Positions 17,122 through 25,260 of a stretch of 33,763 nucleotides of DNA are shown here, in pieces. A program made the translations under genes and the position numbers. This stretch comes from Phenylobacterium sp. CCH9-H3. Its GTDB lineage: Bacteria; Pseudomonadota; Alphaproteobacteria; Caulobacterales; Caulobacteraceae. The notes beneath the pieces are model-generated. The model saw only the letters and a list, made by a program, of their open reading frames with translations, had not been told where the DNA came from and did no database searches. Location: contig NZ_LSJI01000113.1 of the NCBI RefSeq assembly GCF_001557235.1, positions 1 to 33,763 of the forward strand. Reading direction: 5' to 3'. Numbering within the stretch: position 1 is the stretch's first letter; every line of letters begins with the position of its first letter.

Positions 17122-17841
17122 ATGAGGCTTGGCCCCGACATCACCCGCATCGCCGCCCTGCTGGGAGATCCGGCCCGGGCCAACATGCTGTCGGCGCTGA
17201 TGGGCGGCCAGGCGCTCACCGCCGGGGAACTGGCGCGGGAGGCGGGGGTCACCCCCCAGACCGCCAGCGCCCACCTCGCCAAGCTGGAGGCCGGCGGCCT
17301 GCTGACCCGACGCCATCAAGGCCGGCACAACTACTTCGCCCTGGCGGGCCCCGACGTGGCGGAGGTGATGGAGCAGCTCGCGCTGCTGGCTGGCCGCGCG
17401 GGTCACATGCGCAGCCGTCCCGGACCGAAGGATCCGGCCCTGCGCCGGGCCCGCGTCTGCTACGACCACTTGGCGGGCGACGCCGGCGTGGCCATGCTGG
17501 ACGCGCTGGTGGCCCAGGGCCGGATCGTCGAGCACGCCGGCTCCCTGGTGCTCACGGATACGGGCCGCGCCTTCGCCCGCGACTTCGGGGCGGCCTGGGA
17601 GGAGACCGGCCGCCGTCCGCTCTGCAAGGCCTGCCTCGACTGGAGCGTTCGGCGAAGTCATCTGGCGGGCCTGGTCGGGGCCGCGCTGCTGGCGCGGATC
17701 TATGCCCTGGGCTGGGCGCGCCCCGTGGACGGAACCCGCGTGGTCGCCTTCAGCGCGCCGGGCCTCCTGGCCTTCGAGCGCGCCTTCGGCCCTATCGCGC
17801 CGGACGTCCCAGCCGCAGCAGCACGGGCCAGCCCCCGCTGA
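17122..17841 (+). CDS. ArsR-type winged-helix transcriptional regulator with extra C-terminal domain
   Basis: This 239-residue protein has an N-terminal winged helix, with [16 protein letters not shown] and the recognition segment [18 protein letters not shown] (~44-61). It is much longer than classical ArsR proteins (~100-120). The extra half carries [10 protein letters not shown] (Cys113, Asp115, His116) and [16 protein letters not shown] (Cys168, Cys171, His180), a signature I associate with a distinct ArsR-like group. The metal-like residues suggest ligand or metal sensing, but that is inference. It is divergent from the NIPSNAP-SnoaL pair, which it probably regulates. Its last 50 bases overlap the convergent P-type ATPase gene. 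Confidence 0.88.
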   Translation: MRLGPDITRIAALLGDPARANMLSALMGGQALTAGELAREAGVTPQTASAHLAKLEAGGLLTRRHQGRHNYFALAGPDVAEVMEQLALLAGRAGHMRSRPGPKDPALRRARVCYDHLAGDAGVAMLDALVAQGRIVEHAGSLVLTDTGRAFARDFGAAWEETGRRPLCKACLDWSVRRSHLAGLVGAALLARIYALGWARPVDGTRVVAFSAPGLLAFERAFGPIAPDVPAAAARASPR

Positions 17842-20296
17842 CCAGCGCCGCGGCCAGCGCGACCCCGATGGCCTGCCATCCTGGCAGGGCCACCTTGAAC
17901 ATGTCGGCGAGGAACGGCGTGACCGTCACCGCCGTCATCGCCACCGCGACGGCGCCGGCGATGGTCCAGTAGGTCCGGTGTTGCGGGACGAAGATCCGGC
18001 CCGACGAGGCGCTGTCCGTGAGGGCCAGGACCAGGTTGGCGAGGACCAGCGCGCCGAACGCCGCGCCGCGCGCCTGGGCCTCGGCCATCTGCGGCAGCGC
18101 CCAGAGATAGACGCCCAGCACCGCCGCCAGCACGCCGCCGCCCTGCAGGAGCGCGAGCCCGATCTGGGCCGGACCGAACAGCGGCTCGTCCGGGCGGCGG
18201 GGCTTGCGCTTCATCGCGCCCGCCTCGCTGGGCTCGGCCTCGAAGACCAGCGAGCAGGTCGGATCGATGACCAGTTCCAGCAGCATCACGTGCATCGGCA
18301 GCAGCAGAGGCGGCAGGCCCAGCAGCACCGGCGCCAGCGCCAGGCCCGCGATGGGGACGTGGATGGCGGTGATGTAGGTCAGCGCCCGGCGCAGGTTGGC
18401 GAAGATCCGCCGCCCGAGGCGAACACCGCCGACGATGCTGGCGAAACTGTCGTCCAGCAGGACGAGGTCCGCGGCCTCACGGGCCACGTCCGAGCCCCGC
18501 CGGCCCATGGCCACGCCGATATGGGCGGCCTCCAGGGCCGGCGCGTCGTTCACCCCGTCGCCGGTCATGGCCACGACCTCTCCGGCCGCCTTGAGCGCCT
18601 CGACGATGCGCAGCTTCTGCGCCGGCACGATGCGGGCGAACACGCGGACCGTCTGCAGCTTTTCGCAGAGCGCCTCGAAAGGCAGGTCCTCCACCTCCCT
18701 GCCCAGCAGAAATCCGGCCTCGGCCTCGATGCCGGCCGAACGGGCGATGGCCAGGGCGGTGGAGGGATGGTCGCCGGTGATCATCACCACCTTGATGCCC
18801 GCGCCCCTCGCCTCGTCGAGCGCGGCAGGCACGTCGGCGCGAAGCGGGTCCAGGAAACCAACCAACCCCGCGAAGTCGAAGCGGACGTCGGCCGGATTGT
18901 CGGCGGTCCAGGTATCGCCGCGGGCCTGCGCCACGCCCAGGACCCGCAGGCCCGCCTCGGCGTAGGCGTGGATCACGCACTGGAGGCGCTGGATCTCGGC
19001 CTCGCCCAGCCGGCAGAGGCGGATGATCGCCTCGGGCGCGCCCTTGGCCGCCGCGATCCGGCCGCCGTCGTCGAGCGGCCAGAGCTGGACCACCGCCAGC
19101 AGGCCCGGGGTCAAGGGCCAGGCCCGCTCGGGCTCGGAGCGGACCGCCGGCAGGTCGCCGCAAAGCGCGCGCACCGCCTTGTCCATGGGGTCCACCGGGC
19201 GGACCGCCGAGGCCAGCGCCGCGACCTGCAACACCTGCGCGGCGGGACCTTCAGGGCGATCGCCGTCGCCGAGCGGCGTGTCGGCCGCCGGCGTCCAGAC
19301 CCGCGCCACCCGCATGCGGTTCTCCGTGAGGGTGCCGGTCTTGTCCACGCACAGCACGCTGGCCCCGCCGAGGGTCTCGATGACGGCGCCGCGCCGGGCC
19401 AGCACCCGATGGGTCGCCAGCCGCCAGGCGCCCAGCGCCATGAAGACCGCCAGCACCATGGGAAACTCTTCCGGGATCAGCGAGATCGCCAGGGTGATCC
19501 CGGCCAGGGCCCCGCCCATCCAGTCGTCGCGCAACAGGCCATAGGCGAGCACGATGACGCCGCAGAACGCGAGCGCCACGATCCCCAGCAGGGCGACCAG
19601 GCGCGCGGCGGTCTTCTGCAGCGGCGTCGGCTCCTGGACGATCTCGGCCAGCGAGGCGCCGATCTGGCCGAGGGCCGACGCGGCGCCGGTGCGGGTCAGC
19701 CGGACGACGCCCTGGCCGCGCACCACCATCGTTCCGGCGAAGACGAAGGGCCCCGTGTCCGCCCCGGGGACCGGATCGCCCGCCGGCGCGCCCAGGGCGG
19801 GCTGCTTCGAGACCGGCGCGCTTTCTCCCGTGAGCGCGGATTCGTCGACGCCGAGCACATCTCCCGACACCAGCATCCCGTCGGCGGGCAGGCGCTCGCC
19901 CTCCCCGATCAGCAGGATGTCGTCGGGAACGAGGTCGCGGGCGGCGACGTACCGCTCGACCCCGCCGCGGATGATGCGGGCCCGCGGCTGGGCGAGCTCG
20001 CGCAGGGCGCCCAGCGCGCGTTCGCTGCGCGCCTCCTGGGCGATCACCAGCCCGATGGCGGCGGTCGCGCCCAGGACCAGGAACAGGCCCTCGCCCAGGT
20101 CGCCGACCACCAGATAGAGCAGGGCCGCGCCCATGAGCAGCAGGAACATCGGCTCGCGCAGGGTCTCGCGGGCGATCCGCCAGATCGACCGGCCCCCGCC
20201 GGCGGCGATCTCGTTGGGCCCGACGACCGTCAGGCGCTGCGCCGCCTCCTCGTCGCTGAGGCCCGTGAGCGGGTCCGGACCGGAAGGGGCGCTCAT
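17792..20296 (-). CDS. P2-type cation-transporting ATPase
   Basis: This 834-residue protein is a complete P-type ATPase. An N-terminal cation-ATPase domain (GLSDEEAAQRLTVVGPNEIA) precedes the actuator domain with TGES at 156-159. The phosphorylation motif DKTGTLT follows at Asp318, then the hinge motif TGDGVNDAPAL and six C-terminal helices. There are no heavy-metal CxxC domains, so it is P2-like (calcium, sodium, magnesium or similar). Helix 4 reads PEEFP (275-279) instead of the PEGLP usual in Ca2+ pumps, and helix 6 has ELVIDP, so the ion cannot be assigned. The ribosome site is weak. It lies downstream of the LprI-like gene on the same strand, 75 bases apart, and overlaps the ArsR-type gene by 50 bases tail to tail. 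Confidence 0.94.
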   Translation of the reverse strand: MSAPSGPDPLTGLSDEEAAQRLTVVGPNEIAAGGGRSIWRIARETLREPMFLLLMGAALLYLVVGDLGEGLFLVLGATAAIGLVIAQEARSERALGALRELAQPRARIIRGGVERYVAARDLVPDDILLIGEGERLPADGMLVSGDVLGVDESALTGESAPVSKQPALGAPAGDPVPGADTGPFVFAGTMVVRGQGVVRLTRTGAASALGQIGASLAEIVQEPTPLQKTAARLVALLGIVALAFCGVIVLAYGLLRDDWMGGALAGITLAISLIPEEFPMVLAVFMALGAWRLATHRVLARRGAVIETLGGASVLCVDKTGTLTENRMRVARVWTPAADTPLGDGDRPEGPAAQVLQVAALASAVRPVDPMDKAVRALCGDLPAVRSEPERAWPLTPGLLAVVQLWPLDDGGRIAAAKGAPEAIIRLCRLGEAEIQRLQCVIHAYAEAGLRVLGVAQARGDTWTADNPADVRFDFAGLVGFLDPLRADVPAALDEARGAGIKVVMITGDHPSTALAIARSAGIEAEAGFLLGREVEDLPFEALCEKLQTVRVFARIVPAQKLRIVEALKAAGEVVAMTGDGVNDAPALEAAHIGVAMGRRGSDVAREAADLVLLDDSFASIVGGVRLGRRIFANLRRALTYITAIHVPIAGLALAPVLLGLPPLLLPMHVMLLELVIDPTCSLVFEAEPSEAGAMKRKPRRPDEPLFGPAQIGLALLQGGGVLAAVLGVYLWALPQMAEAQARGAAFGALVLANLVLALTDSASSGRIFVPQHRTYWTIAGAVAVAMTAVTVTPFLADMFKVALPGWQAIGVALAAALVSGGWPVLLRLGRPAR

Positions 20297-20340
20297 GGAC
20301 GGTAGCTCTTTCGTGGGCAGGCCGCGTCTTTTCGCCCATC

Positions 20341-20355
20341 GGCGCGCCGCGCGCC
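20341..20355 (-). terminator. GC-rich stem-loop between LprI-like and ATPase genes
   Basis: GGCGCG-ccg-CGCGCC is a perfect 6-base stem with a 3-base loop. It lies 17 bases past the stop of the LprI-like gene and before the ATPase start, on the transcript of both. No U-run follows, so termination would be inefficient; it may equally be a stabilising or attenuating hairpin, or a chance result of the high GC content. Confidence 0.28.
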
Positions 20356-20371
20356 TTGACGCAGGTCAGCC

Positions 20372-21250
20372 CTAGCGCTGGCGGCGCGCATCCTCCGTGG
20401 CGGCGTTCAGCTTGCGGATGCGCTCCTGATAAAGGGCCGCCAGCCGAGCCGGGTCCGTGACGGGATTGCGCGCATCGCGCCAGGCGAGCTGCCGCTGGCG
20501 CAGGATGGTGCGGTCGGCGTGCGCCGCGATAGCCTCGGCATAGGCGCGGCGGAGGTCGCGTTGCAGCCGCTGGAGATCGGGGTCGGCGCAGATCGCGCGG
20601 TCGGCCGGCGTCTCGGCCGCCGCCAGGCAACCGTCATCGATCGCCGTCGCAGCCTCTGTCGCCCCGTCGGCGGCCTCCGGCGTCGGCTCAGGCTCAGCGG
20701 CGGCGACCACCGTCTCGGAGGTGGCCGGCGCGGGGGTCTCCGCCATCTCGGGCGCTAGTGGCTCGGCGACAGGGGGCGGCTCGGCGGCCGGCGGAGCCGG
20801 CGTGTCCAGGGGCGTCGGGGCCGCCACCTCGGCCTGGAGCGCCGCCAGTTCCGCGGACGACGACGGCGTCCCACCGCTTCCGCTCGCCAACCAGGCGCCC
20901 AGCGCCACACCCACGGCGGCGCCCGCCACGAACGTCCCGGCGGGCAAACCCCAGCGACGACGGCCTTCGCGTGGGGCTCGTCCCAGCGTCAGTTCCCCGG
21001 CCGGCTCGGGCGGCGGCTCGACCTCGGCTTCCGCGAACGCGTCGCGATGGTACAGCGGATCGCCGAAGTCCATGGAGATGACCCGCGGTTCGCTCGGACG
21101 CCGCAACCGCTTCTGGGGGCCCGCCTCGCGGCGGCGGGCCATCTCCTCCAGGATCTGATAGGATTGCGTGGCCAGACCCCGCTCGCGCGAGGAGTCCAGC
21201 AGTCGGCGCAGCTCAGCCCCATTGAGGGCGGACAGGTCAAGGTTGGGCAA
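20372..21250 (-). CDS. Membrane-anchored protein with C-terminal LprI/DUF1311-like domain
   Basis: This 292-residue protein has four parts. A cytosolic N-terminus (LDLSALNGAELRRLLDSSRE, ~1-95) comes first and a single membrane helix (~101-122) second. A Pro/Ala/Glu-rich linker (~125-200) follows, and a periplasmic C-terminal domain ends it. The last domain, with CLAAAETPADRAICADPDL and LQRDLRRAYAEAI then QLAWRDARNPV, fits the LprI/DUF1311 family, which includes a mycobacterial lysozyme inhibitor. Cys208 and Cys221 of the first pair are present; the second pair usual near RDxC...CL is replaced by RDARNPVTDPARL. TTG 21250 is favoured because GGGGA lies six bases upstream; another TTG at 21277 adds nine residues. 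A cell-envelope role is likely, the target unknown. Confidence 0.75.
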   Translation of the reverse strand: MPNLDLSALNGAELRRLLDSSRERGLATQSYQILEEMARRREAGPQKRLRRPSEPRVISMDFGDPLYHRDAFAEAEVEPPPEPAGELTLGRAPREGRRRWGLPAGTFVAGAAVGVALGAWLASGSGGTPSSSAELAALQAEVAAPTPLDTPAPPAAEPPPVAEPLAPEMAETPAPATSETVVAAAEPEPTPEAADGATEAATAIDDGCLAAAETPADRAICADPDLQRLQRDLRRAYAEAIAAHADRTILRQRQLAWRDARNPVTDPARLAALYQERIRKLNAATEDARRQR

Positions 21251-21541
21251 GCGTCTTCCCCGGGCGCAATTCGACAACGTCGCCGGCGCCCGTCCTTCGC
21301 CAACGGCCCACTATCACCTCGAACGGCCGAACTTGAACAGCGTCATTTTATCGCCGGGCATCCTTCGCGCGAGGAGGCCTCCAGCCCTCCCGTCGCGCCC
21401 CTTGCCCATCCGCTGACCAGCCCGCGCTCATTTCTCAGCATCCGGTAGGATTCCCGGCGCGCGGCGCGCAGTCTCACTCCCCACGGCCCAGCCGACCTCT
21501 GTAGGCCGGAGGCCAAGAACACGGGCGAGCGAGGGGTGCGT

Positions 21542-23134
21542 ATGGACACGGGACGGCGGACGCCGACGCGGCGGCAGTTGCTGAACGCGATCGGCCTGAT
21601 GGGCGGGACCGCGGCGGTCTATCAGATGATGACGACGTTCGGCCACGCGGCCGAGACGCGCTTCCCCGGTCCGCCCAACCTGTCCGGAGCGCGCAAGGGC
21701 TCCACCGTCATCGTGCTGGGCGCGGGCCTGGCGGGGATGCTGGCGGCCTTCGAGCTGGAGAAGGCCGGCTACAAGGTCCAGATCCTGGAGTTCCAGAACC
21801 GGCCGGGCGGCCGCAACTGGTCCCTCTACGGCGGCGACAAGTACACGGAGATGGGCGGGGCGACCCAGAACGTCGGCTTCGCCAAGGGCAACTACCTGAA
21901 CCCCGGCCCCTGGCGGATTCCCCACCACCACAAGACCCTGCTGCACTACTGCAAGGCGTTCGGCGTGGCGCTGGAGCCGTTCATCCAGTTCAACCACAAC
22001 GCCTATGTCCACAACGTCGACGCCTTCGGCGGCGCGCCGCAGCGGTTCCGGTCGCTGGCCGCGGACTTCGAGGGAAATATCGCCGAGCTGCTGGGCAAGG
22101 CCATCGACCAGAAGGCGCTGGACACCAAGCTGACCCCCGAAGACACCGACCGCCTCAAGGAGGCGCTGCGCGGCTGGGGCATGCTCGACAAGGACATGCG
22201 CTACGTGAAGGGCATGGCGTCTTCGAGCCACCGCGGTTTCGAGCTCCCACCCGGCGGCGGCGTCAACGGCGCGCCCAAGCCCTCGGACCTTCTGCCGTTT
22301 GACCAGGTGCTGAGGTCGGGGATCGCGGCGAACATGTCGTTCTTCATGAACGACGAGTTCCAGACCACGATGTTCCAGCCGGTGGGCGGCATGGGCAAGA
22401 TCGGCGAGGGCTTCGCCAAGAAGGTCGGCCACCTGATCACCTACAACGCCAAGGTGACGAAGCTCTTCCAGGACAAGTCCGGCGTCTCGGTGACCTATAC
22501 CGACACCGTGAAGGGGGCCGTGACCACGGCCAAGGCGGACTTCTGCGTCTGCACCATCCCCCTGACCGTCCTCAGCCAGATCGAAAACAACCTGTCGGAG
22601 AAGAAGCAGGCCGCGATCGCGGCGGTGCCCTACTCCAACTCGGTGAAGATCGGCCTGGAGATGCGCCGCCGGTTCTGGGAGGAAGACCAGGACATCTTCG
22701 GCGGCCACTCCTTCACCAGCCAGGAGATCGGCCTGATCTCCTATCCCAACAACAACTTCTTCCAGGACGGGCCGGCGGTGCTGCTGGGCGCCTTCGCCGG
22801 CGGGGCGGGAGGCTACCGGCTGGGCGGGATGACGCCCGAGGAGCGGATCGAGGTGGCCCTGGCCCAGGGCTCGGTCTTCCACCCGCAGCAGTACCGCAAG
22901 GAGTTCCTGAACGGCGCCTCGGTGGCCTGGAACCGGGTGCCCTGGGTGATGGGCTGCTGCGCCCGCTGGAACGAGGACACGCGGCGCGAGCACTATCAGG
23001 AGCTGGTGGCGCTGGAGGACCGCGTCGTCCTGGCGGGCGAGCACGCCTCCTACGTGGGCTGCTGGATGGAAGGCTCGCTGCTTTCGGCCCTCGACGCCAT
23101 CACCCGCTTGCACAAGCGCGCCCTGGAGGCCTGA
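21542..23134 (+). CDS. Tat-exported flavin amine oxidase/dehydrogenase
   Basis: This 530-residue flavoprotein belongs to the monoamine oxidase/phytoene desaturase fold. The FAD dinucleotide motif is VIVLGAGLAG (56-65), followed by the acidic LEFQNRPGGR typical of amine oxidases. The C-terminal FAD segment reads VVLAGEHASYVGCWMEGSLLSALDA. Before it, TRRQLL at 9-14 and a hydrophobic stretch form a twin-arginine signal, so the folded enzyme is probably exported. ATG 21542 has GAGGGG five bases upstream; a GTG at 21536 would add two residues. A c-type cytochrome starts two bases after the stop, suggesting electrons pass to cytochrome c rather than to oxygen. Substrate (amine, amino acid or other) unknown. 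Confidence 0.92.
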   Translation: MDTGRRTPTRRQLLNAIGLMGGTAAVYQMMTTFGHAAETRFPGPPNLSGARKGSTVIVLGAGLAGMLAAFELEKAGYKVQILEFQNRPGGRNWSLYGGDKYTEMGGATQNVGFAKGNYLNPGPWRIPHHHKTLLHYCKAFGVALEPFIQFNHNAYVHNVDAFGGAPQRFRSLAADFEGNIAELLGKAIDQKALDTKLTPEDTDRLKEALRGWGMLDKDMRYVKGMASSSHRGFELPPGGGVNGAPKPSDLLPFDQVLRSGIAANMSFFMNDEFQTTMFQPVGGMGKIGEGFAKKVGHLITYNAKVTKLFQDKSGVSVTYTDTVKGAVTTAKADFCVCTIPLTVLSQIENNLSEKKQAAIAAVPYSNSVKIGLEMRRRFWEEDQDIFGGHSFTSQEIGLISYPNNNFFQDGPAVLLGAFAGGAGGYRLGGMTPEERIEVALAQGSVFHPQQYRKEFLNGASVAWNRVPWVMGCCARWNEDTRREHYQELVALEDRVVLAGEHASYVGCWMEGSLLSALDAITRLHKRALEA

Positions 23135-23136
23135 GC

Positions 23137-23544
23137 ATGACGCACCGTTTCCTGAGCGCCCTGATCGCCGCGGCCGCCCTGGCCGGACCCGCCCTGGCCG
23201 ACGAGCCCGGCCCCGGGGGCAGCAAGCCCCCCGTCGCGAAGACCGGCGAGGAGGTCTATCGCACCTATTGCCAGGCCTGCCACATGGCCGACGCCAAGGG
23301 CGCGGTCGGCGCCGGCGCCTTCCCGGCGCTGGCCAACAACCCGCGCCTGGGGACCACGGCCTATGCGGCCTACATCGTCGCCAACGGCAAGGGCGGCATG
23401 CCCTGGTTCAAGGACGCCCTGTCCAAGGAACAGGCCCAGGCGCTGCTCACCTACCTGCGCTCGCACTTCGGCAACAACTACAAGGAGCCGGTGACGGCCG
23501 CCGACGTCGAGGCCTTCGGCCAGCGGCCCACCAGCCGATTCTAG
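23137..23544 (+). CDS. Periplasmic class I cytochrome c
   Basis: This 135-residue protein has a Sec signal peptide ending PALADE and one heme site, CQACH (Cys45, Cys48, His49). A likely distal ligand is Met88 in GGMPWF, with a C-terminal helix LSKEQAQALLTYLRSHFG typical of small class I cytochromes. It begins two bases after the flavin amine oxidase gene, so it is most likely the periplasmic electron acceptor for that enzyme, passing electrons to a terminal oxidase. This pairing is inferred from gene order and matching location. Confidence 0.93.
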   Translation: MTHRFLSALIAAAALAGPALADEPGPGGSKPPVAKTGEEVYRTYCQACHMADAKGAVGAGAFPALANNPRLGTTAYAAYIVANGKGGMPWFKDALSKEQAQALLTYLRSHFGNNYKEPVTAADVEAFGQRPTSRF

Positions 23545-23607
23545 CCTGCCGTAGGGGCGCCCCCGTTCGGCGCGTGACAACCGCCGCCGTCTCGTCTTTC
23601 CTGGCGC

Positions 23608-23625
23608 GCCTGCCATTTCGCAGGC
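23608..23625 (+). terminator. Stem-loop downstream of the cytochrome c gene
   Basis: GCCTGC-catttc-GCAGGC forms a perfect 6-base stem with a 6-base loop, in the 118-base gap between the cytochrome c stop and the DUF35 start. No T-run follows on the plus strand, so it is at best a weak terminator or part of the next gene's leader. Confidence 0.25.
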
Positions 23626-23662
23626 CAAAACAAACCGGAATTTCGAAGGGACGGATTTCAGG

Positions 23663-24070
23663 ATGCCCCCACGCATGTTGCCGGAGCCGACTCCGGAGAC
23701 GAGACATTTCTGGGACGGGTGCAAGGACGGCGAGCTTCGCCTCCAACGCTGCACGTCCTGCCACGACAGCTATTTCCCGCCGCGCCCGTTCTGCCCCAAG
23801 TGCGGCAGCCGCGACGTGGAGGTCTATAAGGCCAGCGGCGAGGCCGTCTTGTGGTCGTACGTCATCAACCAGCGGCCCCGACCGGATATGGGGACCGAGC
23901 CCTACGCCATCGCAGTGGTGAAGCTGGCCGAGGGGCCGACCATGATGACCAACATAGTGGGCTGTCCCCAGACGCCCGAGGCCCTGCAGCTGGACATGCC
24001 GCTGAAGGTGTCGTTCGCCAAGCAGACCGACGACATCACCCTGCCCCTGTTCGCACCGGTGGAGGGGTAA
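23663..24070 (+). CDS. DUF35 zinc-ribbon/OB-fold protein, partner of thiolase-like protein
   Basis: This 135-residue protein has the two-part structure of DUF35 proteins. The zinc ribbon has Cys30, Cys33, Cys44 and Cys47 (LQRCTSC...FCPKCGS) after the helix TRHFWDGCKDGEL. An OB-fold follows with WSYVINQRPRPDM and AIAVVKLAEGPTMMTNIVG. Such proteins bind acyl-CoA and form complexes with thiolase or hydratase partners, as in steroid side-chain breakdown. The thiolase-like gene follows after five bases, with its ribosome site overlapping this stop, so a complex is very likely. GAAGGGA lies 11 bases before the start. Confidence 0.92.
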   Translation: MPPRMLPEPTPETRHFWDGCKDGELRLQRCTSCHDSYFPPRPFCPKCGSRDVEVYKASGEAVLWSYVINQRPRPDMGTEPYAIAVVKLAEGPTMMTNIVGCPQTPEALQLDMPLKVSFAKQTDDITLPLFAPVEG

Positions 24071-24075
24071 GCGCC

Positions 24076-25224
24076 ATGAGCTGGAAACAGAAATCCGTGG
24101 CCGTGGTCGGCGCCGCCGAGACCACGAAGATGGGGAAGATCCCGGACGTCTCGGTGATCGGCCTGCATGCCGACGCCGCGCTGAACGCCATGGCCGACGC
24201 CGGGCTGAAGCCATCGGACATCGACGGGGTGGCCACCGCAGGGATCAGCCCGGTGGAGCTGGCCCACTACCTGGGCATCAAGCCCACCTACGCCGATGGC
24301 ACCAGCGTGGGCGGCTGCTCCTTCATGCTGCACGTCCGGCACGCCGCCGCGGCGATCAATGCGGGCCTCGCCACCACCATCCTGATCACCCACGGCGAGA
24401 GCGGCCGCTCCCGCGTCGGCGCCGGCGGCTGGCCGCGTTCGCCCGCCAGCCTGCAGGGACAGTTCGAGATGCCCTACGGTCCCGTCGGGCCGCCCAGCAT
24501 GTTCACGGTTCCCGTGCTTCGCTACCTGAAGACCTATGGCCTGACGCCCGAGGACATGGCGCCGGTGGCGGTGATCCAACGGGAGTGGGCGGCGAAGAAT
24601 CCGCGCGCCTCGTACAAGGACCCGCTGACCGTCGACGACGTGATGAACGCCGACATGATCGCCTGGCCCTTCACCAAGCTGATGTGCTGCCTGGTGACGG
24701 ACGGCGGCGGCGCGCTGATCCTGACGTCGGCGGAGCGGGCCAAGGATTTCCCGCAGAAGCCGGTCTATGTGCTGGGCGCGGGCGAGAGCGTCGAGACGCC
24801 GATGGTGTCGCAGATGTACGACTTCACCTCGTCCACCGCGTTCAAGGTCTCGGGCAACAAGGCCTTCGAGACGGCCGGCATCAGCCACGGCGACGTGGAT
24901 CACCTGATGATCTACGACGCCTTCGCCCACCTGCCGCTCTACGGCCTCGAGGACCTGGGCTTCTGCAAGCCCGGCGAGGCGGCGGCGTTCATCCGCGAGC
25001 GGAATACGGCGCCGGGCGGCAAGCTGCCGCTGAACACCAACGGCGGCGGCCTCAGCTACATGCACTCCGGGATGTACGGCATGTACGCCTTACAGGAGAG
25101 CGTGCGGCAGATGCGGGGCACGGCCCCGGCGCAGGTGGAGGGCGCGCGGGTCAGCGTCTGCCACGGCGTGGGGGGGATGTTCGCCGCCTCGGGCACGATC
25201 ATCTTTTCGAACGAGGCGCCGTGA
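24076..25224 (+). CDS. Thiolase-like (lipid-transfer/SCP2-type) acyl-CoA protein
   Basis: This 382-residue thiolase-fold protein begins SVAVVGAAETTKMGKIPD and has the C-terminal NTNGGGLSYMHSGMYGMYAL and CHGVGGMFAASGTIIF motifs. It belongs to the lipid-transfer/acetyl-CoA acetyltransferase group rather than to classical degradative thiolases. At the position of the nucleophilic cysteine it reads GGCSFMLH (Cys81), so a catalytic Cys may be kept, whereas several lipid-transfer proteins and Ltp2-type aldolases lack it. With the upstream DUF35 protein it should form a complex acting on a CoA ester (retro-aldol or thiolytic cleavage). GGAGGGG lies eight bases before ATG 24076. Its internal start is chosen by family alignment. 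Confidence 0.92.
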   Translation: MSWKQKSVAVVGAAETTKMGKIPDVSVIGLHADAALNAMADAGLKPSDIDGVATAGISPVELAHYLGIKPTYADGTSVGGCSFMLHVRHAAAAINAGLATTILITHGESGRSRVGAGGWPRSPASLQGQFEMPYGPVGPPSMFTVPVLRYLKTYGLTPEDMAPVAVIQREWAAKNPRASYKDPLTVDDVMNADMIAWPFTKLMCCLVTDGGGALILTSAERAKDFPQKPVYVLGAGESVETPMVSQMYDFTSSTAFKVSGNKAFETAGISHGDVDHLMIYDAFAHLPLYGLEDLGFCKPGEAAAFIRERNTAPGGKLPLNTNGGGLSYMHSGMYGMYALQESVRQMRGTAPAQVEGARVSVCHGVGGMFAASGTIIFSNEAP

Positions 25225-25247
25225 GGCGGGCCGGGCGGCCGCGCCTC
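25223..25247. terminator. Strong GC stem-loop between convergent genes
   Basis: GAGGCG-GGCC-gggc-GGCC-g-CGCCTC folds into a 10-base-pair stem with one bulged G and a 4-base loop. It starts at the thiolase stop and lies before the stop of the convergent PEP-CTERM gene, where it could slow transcription from both sides. No T-run is present on either strand. Confidence 0.42.
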
Positions 25248-25260
25248 GCGGTCGTCCGGC

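Noticed and set aside
17702..20305. Very long plus-strand open frame opposite the P-type ATPase
   Set aside because: It mirrors the ATPase codons, gives an Arg/Gln/His-rich low-complexity product and has no recognisable domain or ribosome site.
21251..21541. Divergent gap between the LprI-like and amine oxidase genes
   Set aside because: Apart from the leaders I see no convincing promoter, repeat or small gene in it; the short open frames have no support.
23554..23563. GGGGCGCCCC palindrome after the cytochrome c gene
   Set aside because: It has no loop, so it cannot form a normal terminator hairpin, and short GC palindromes are common here.
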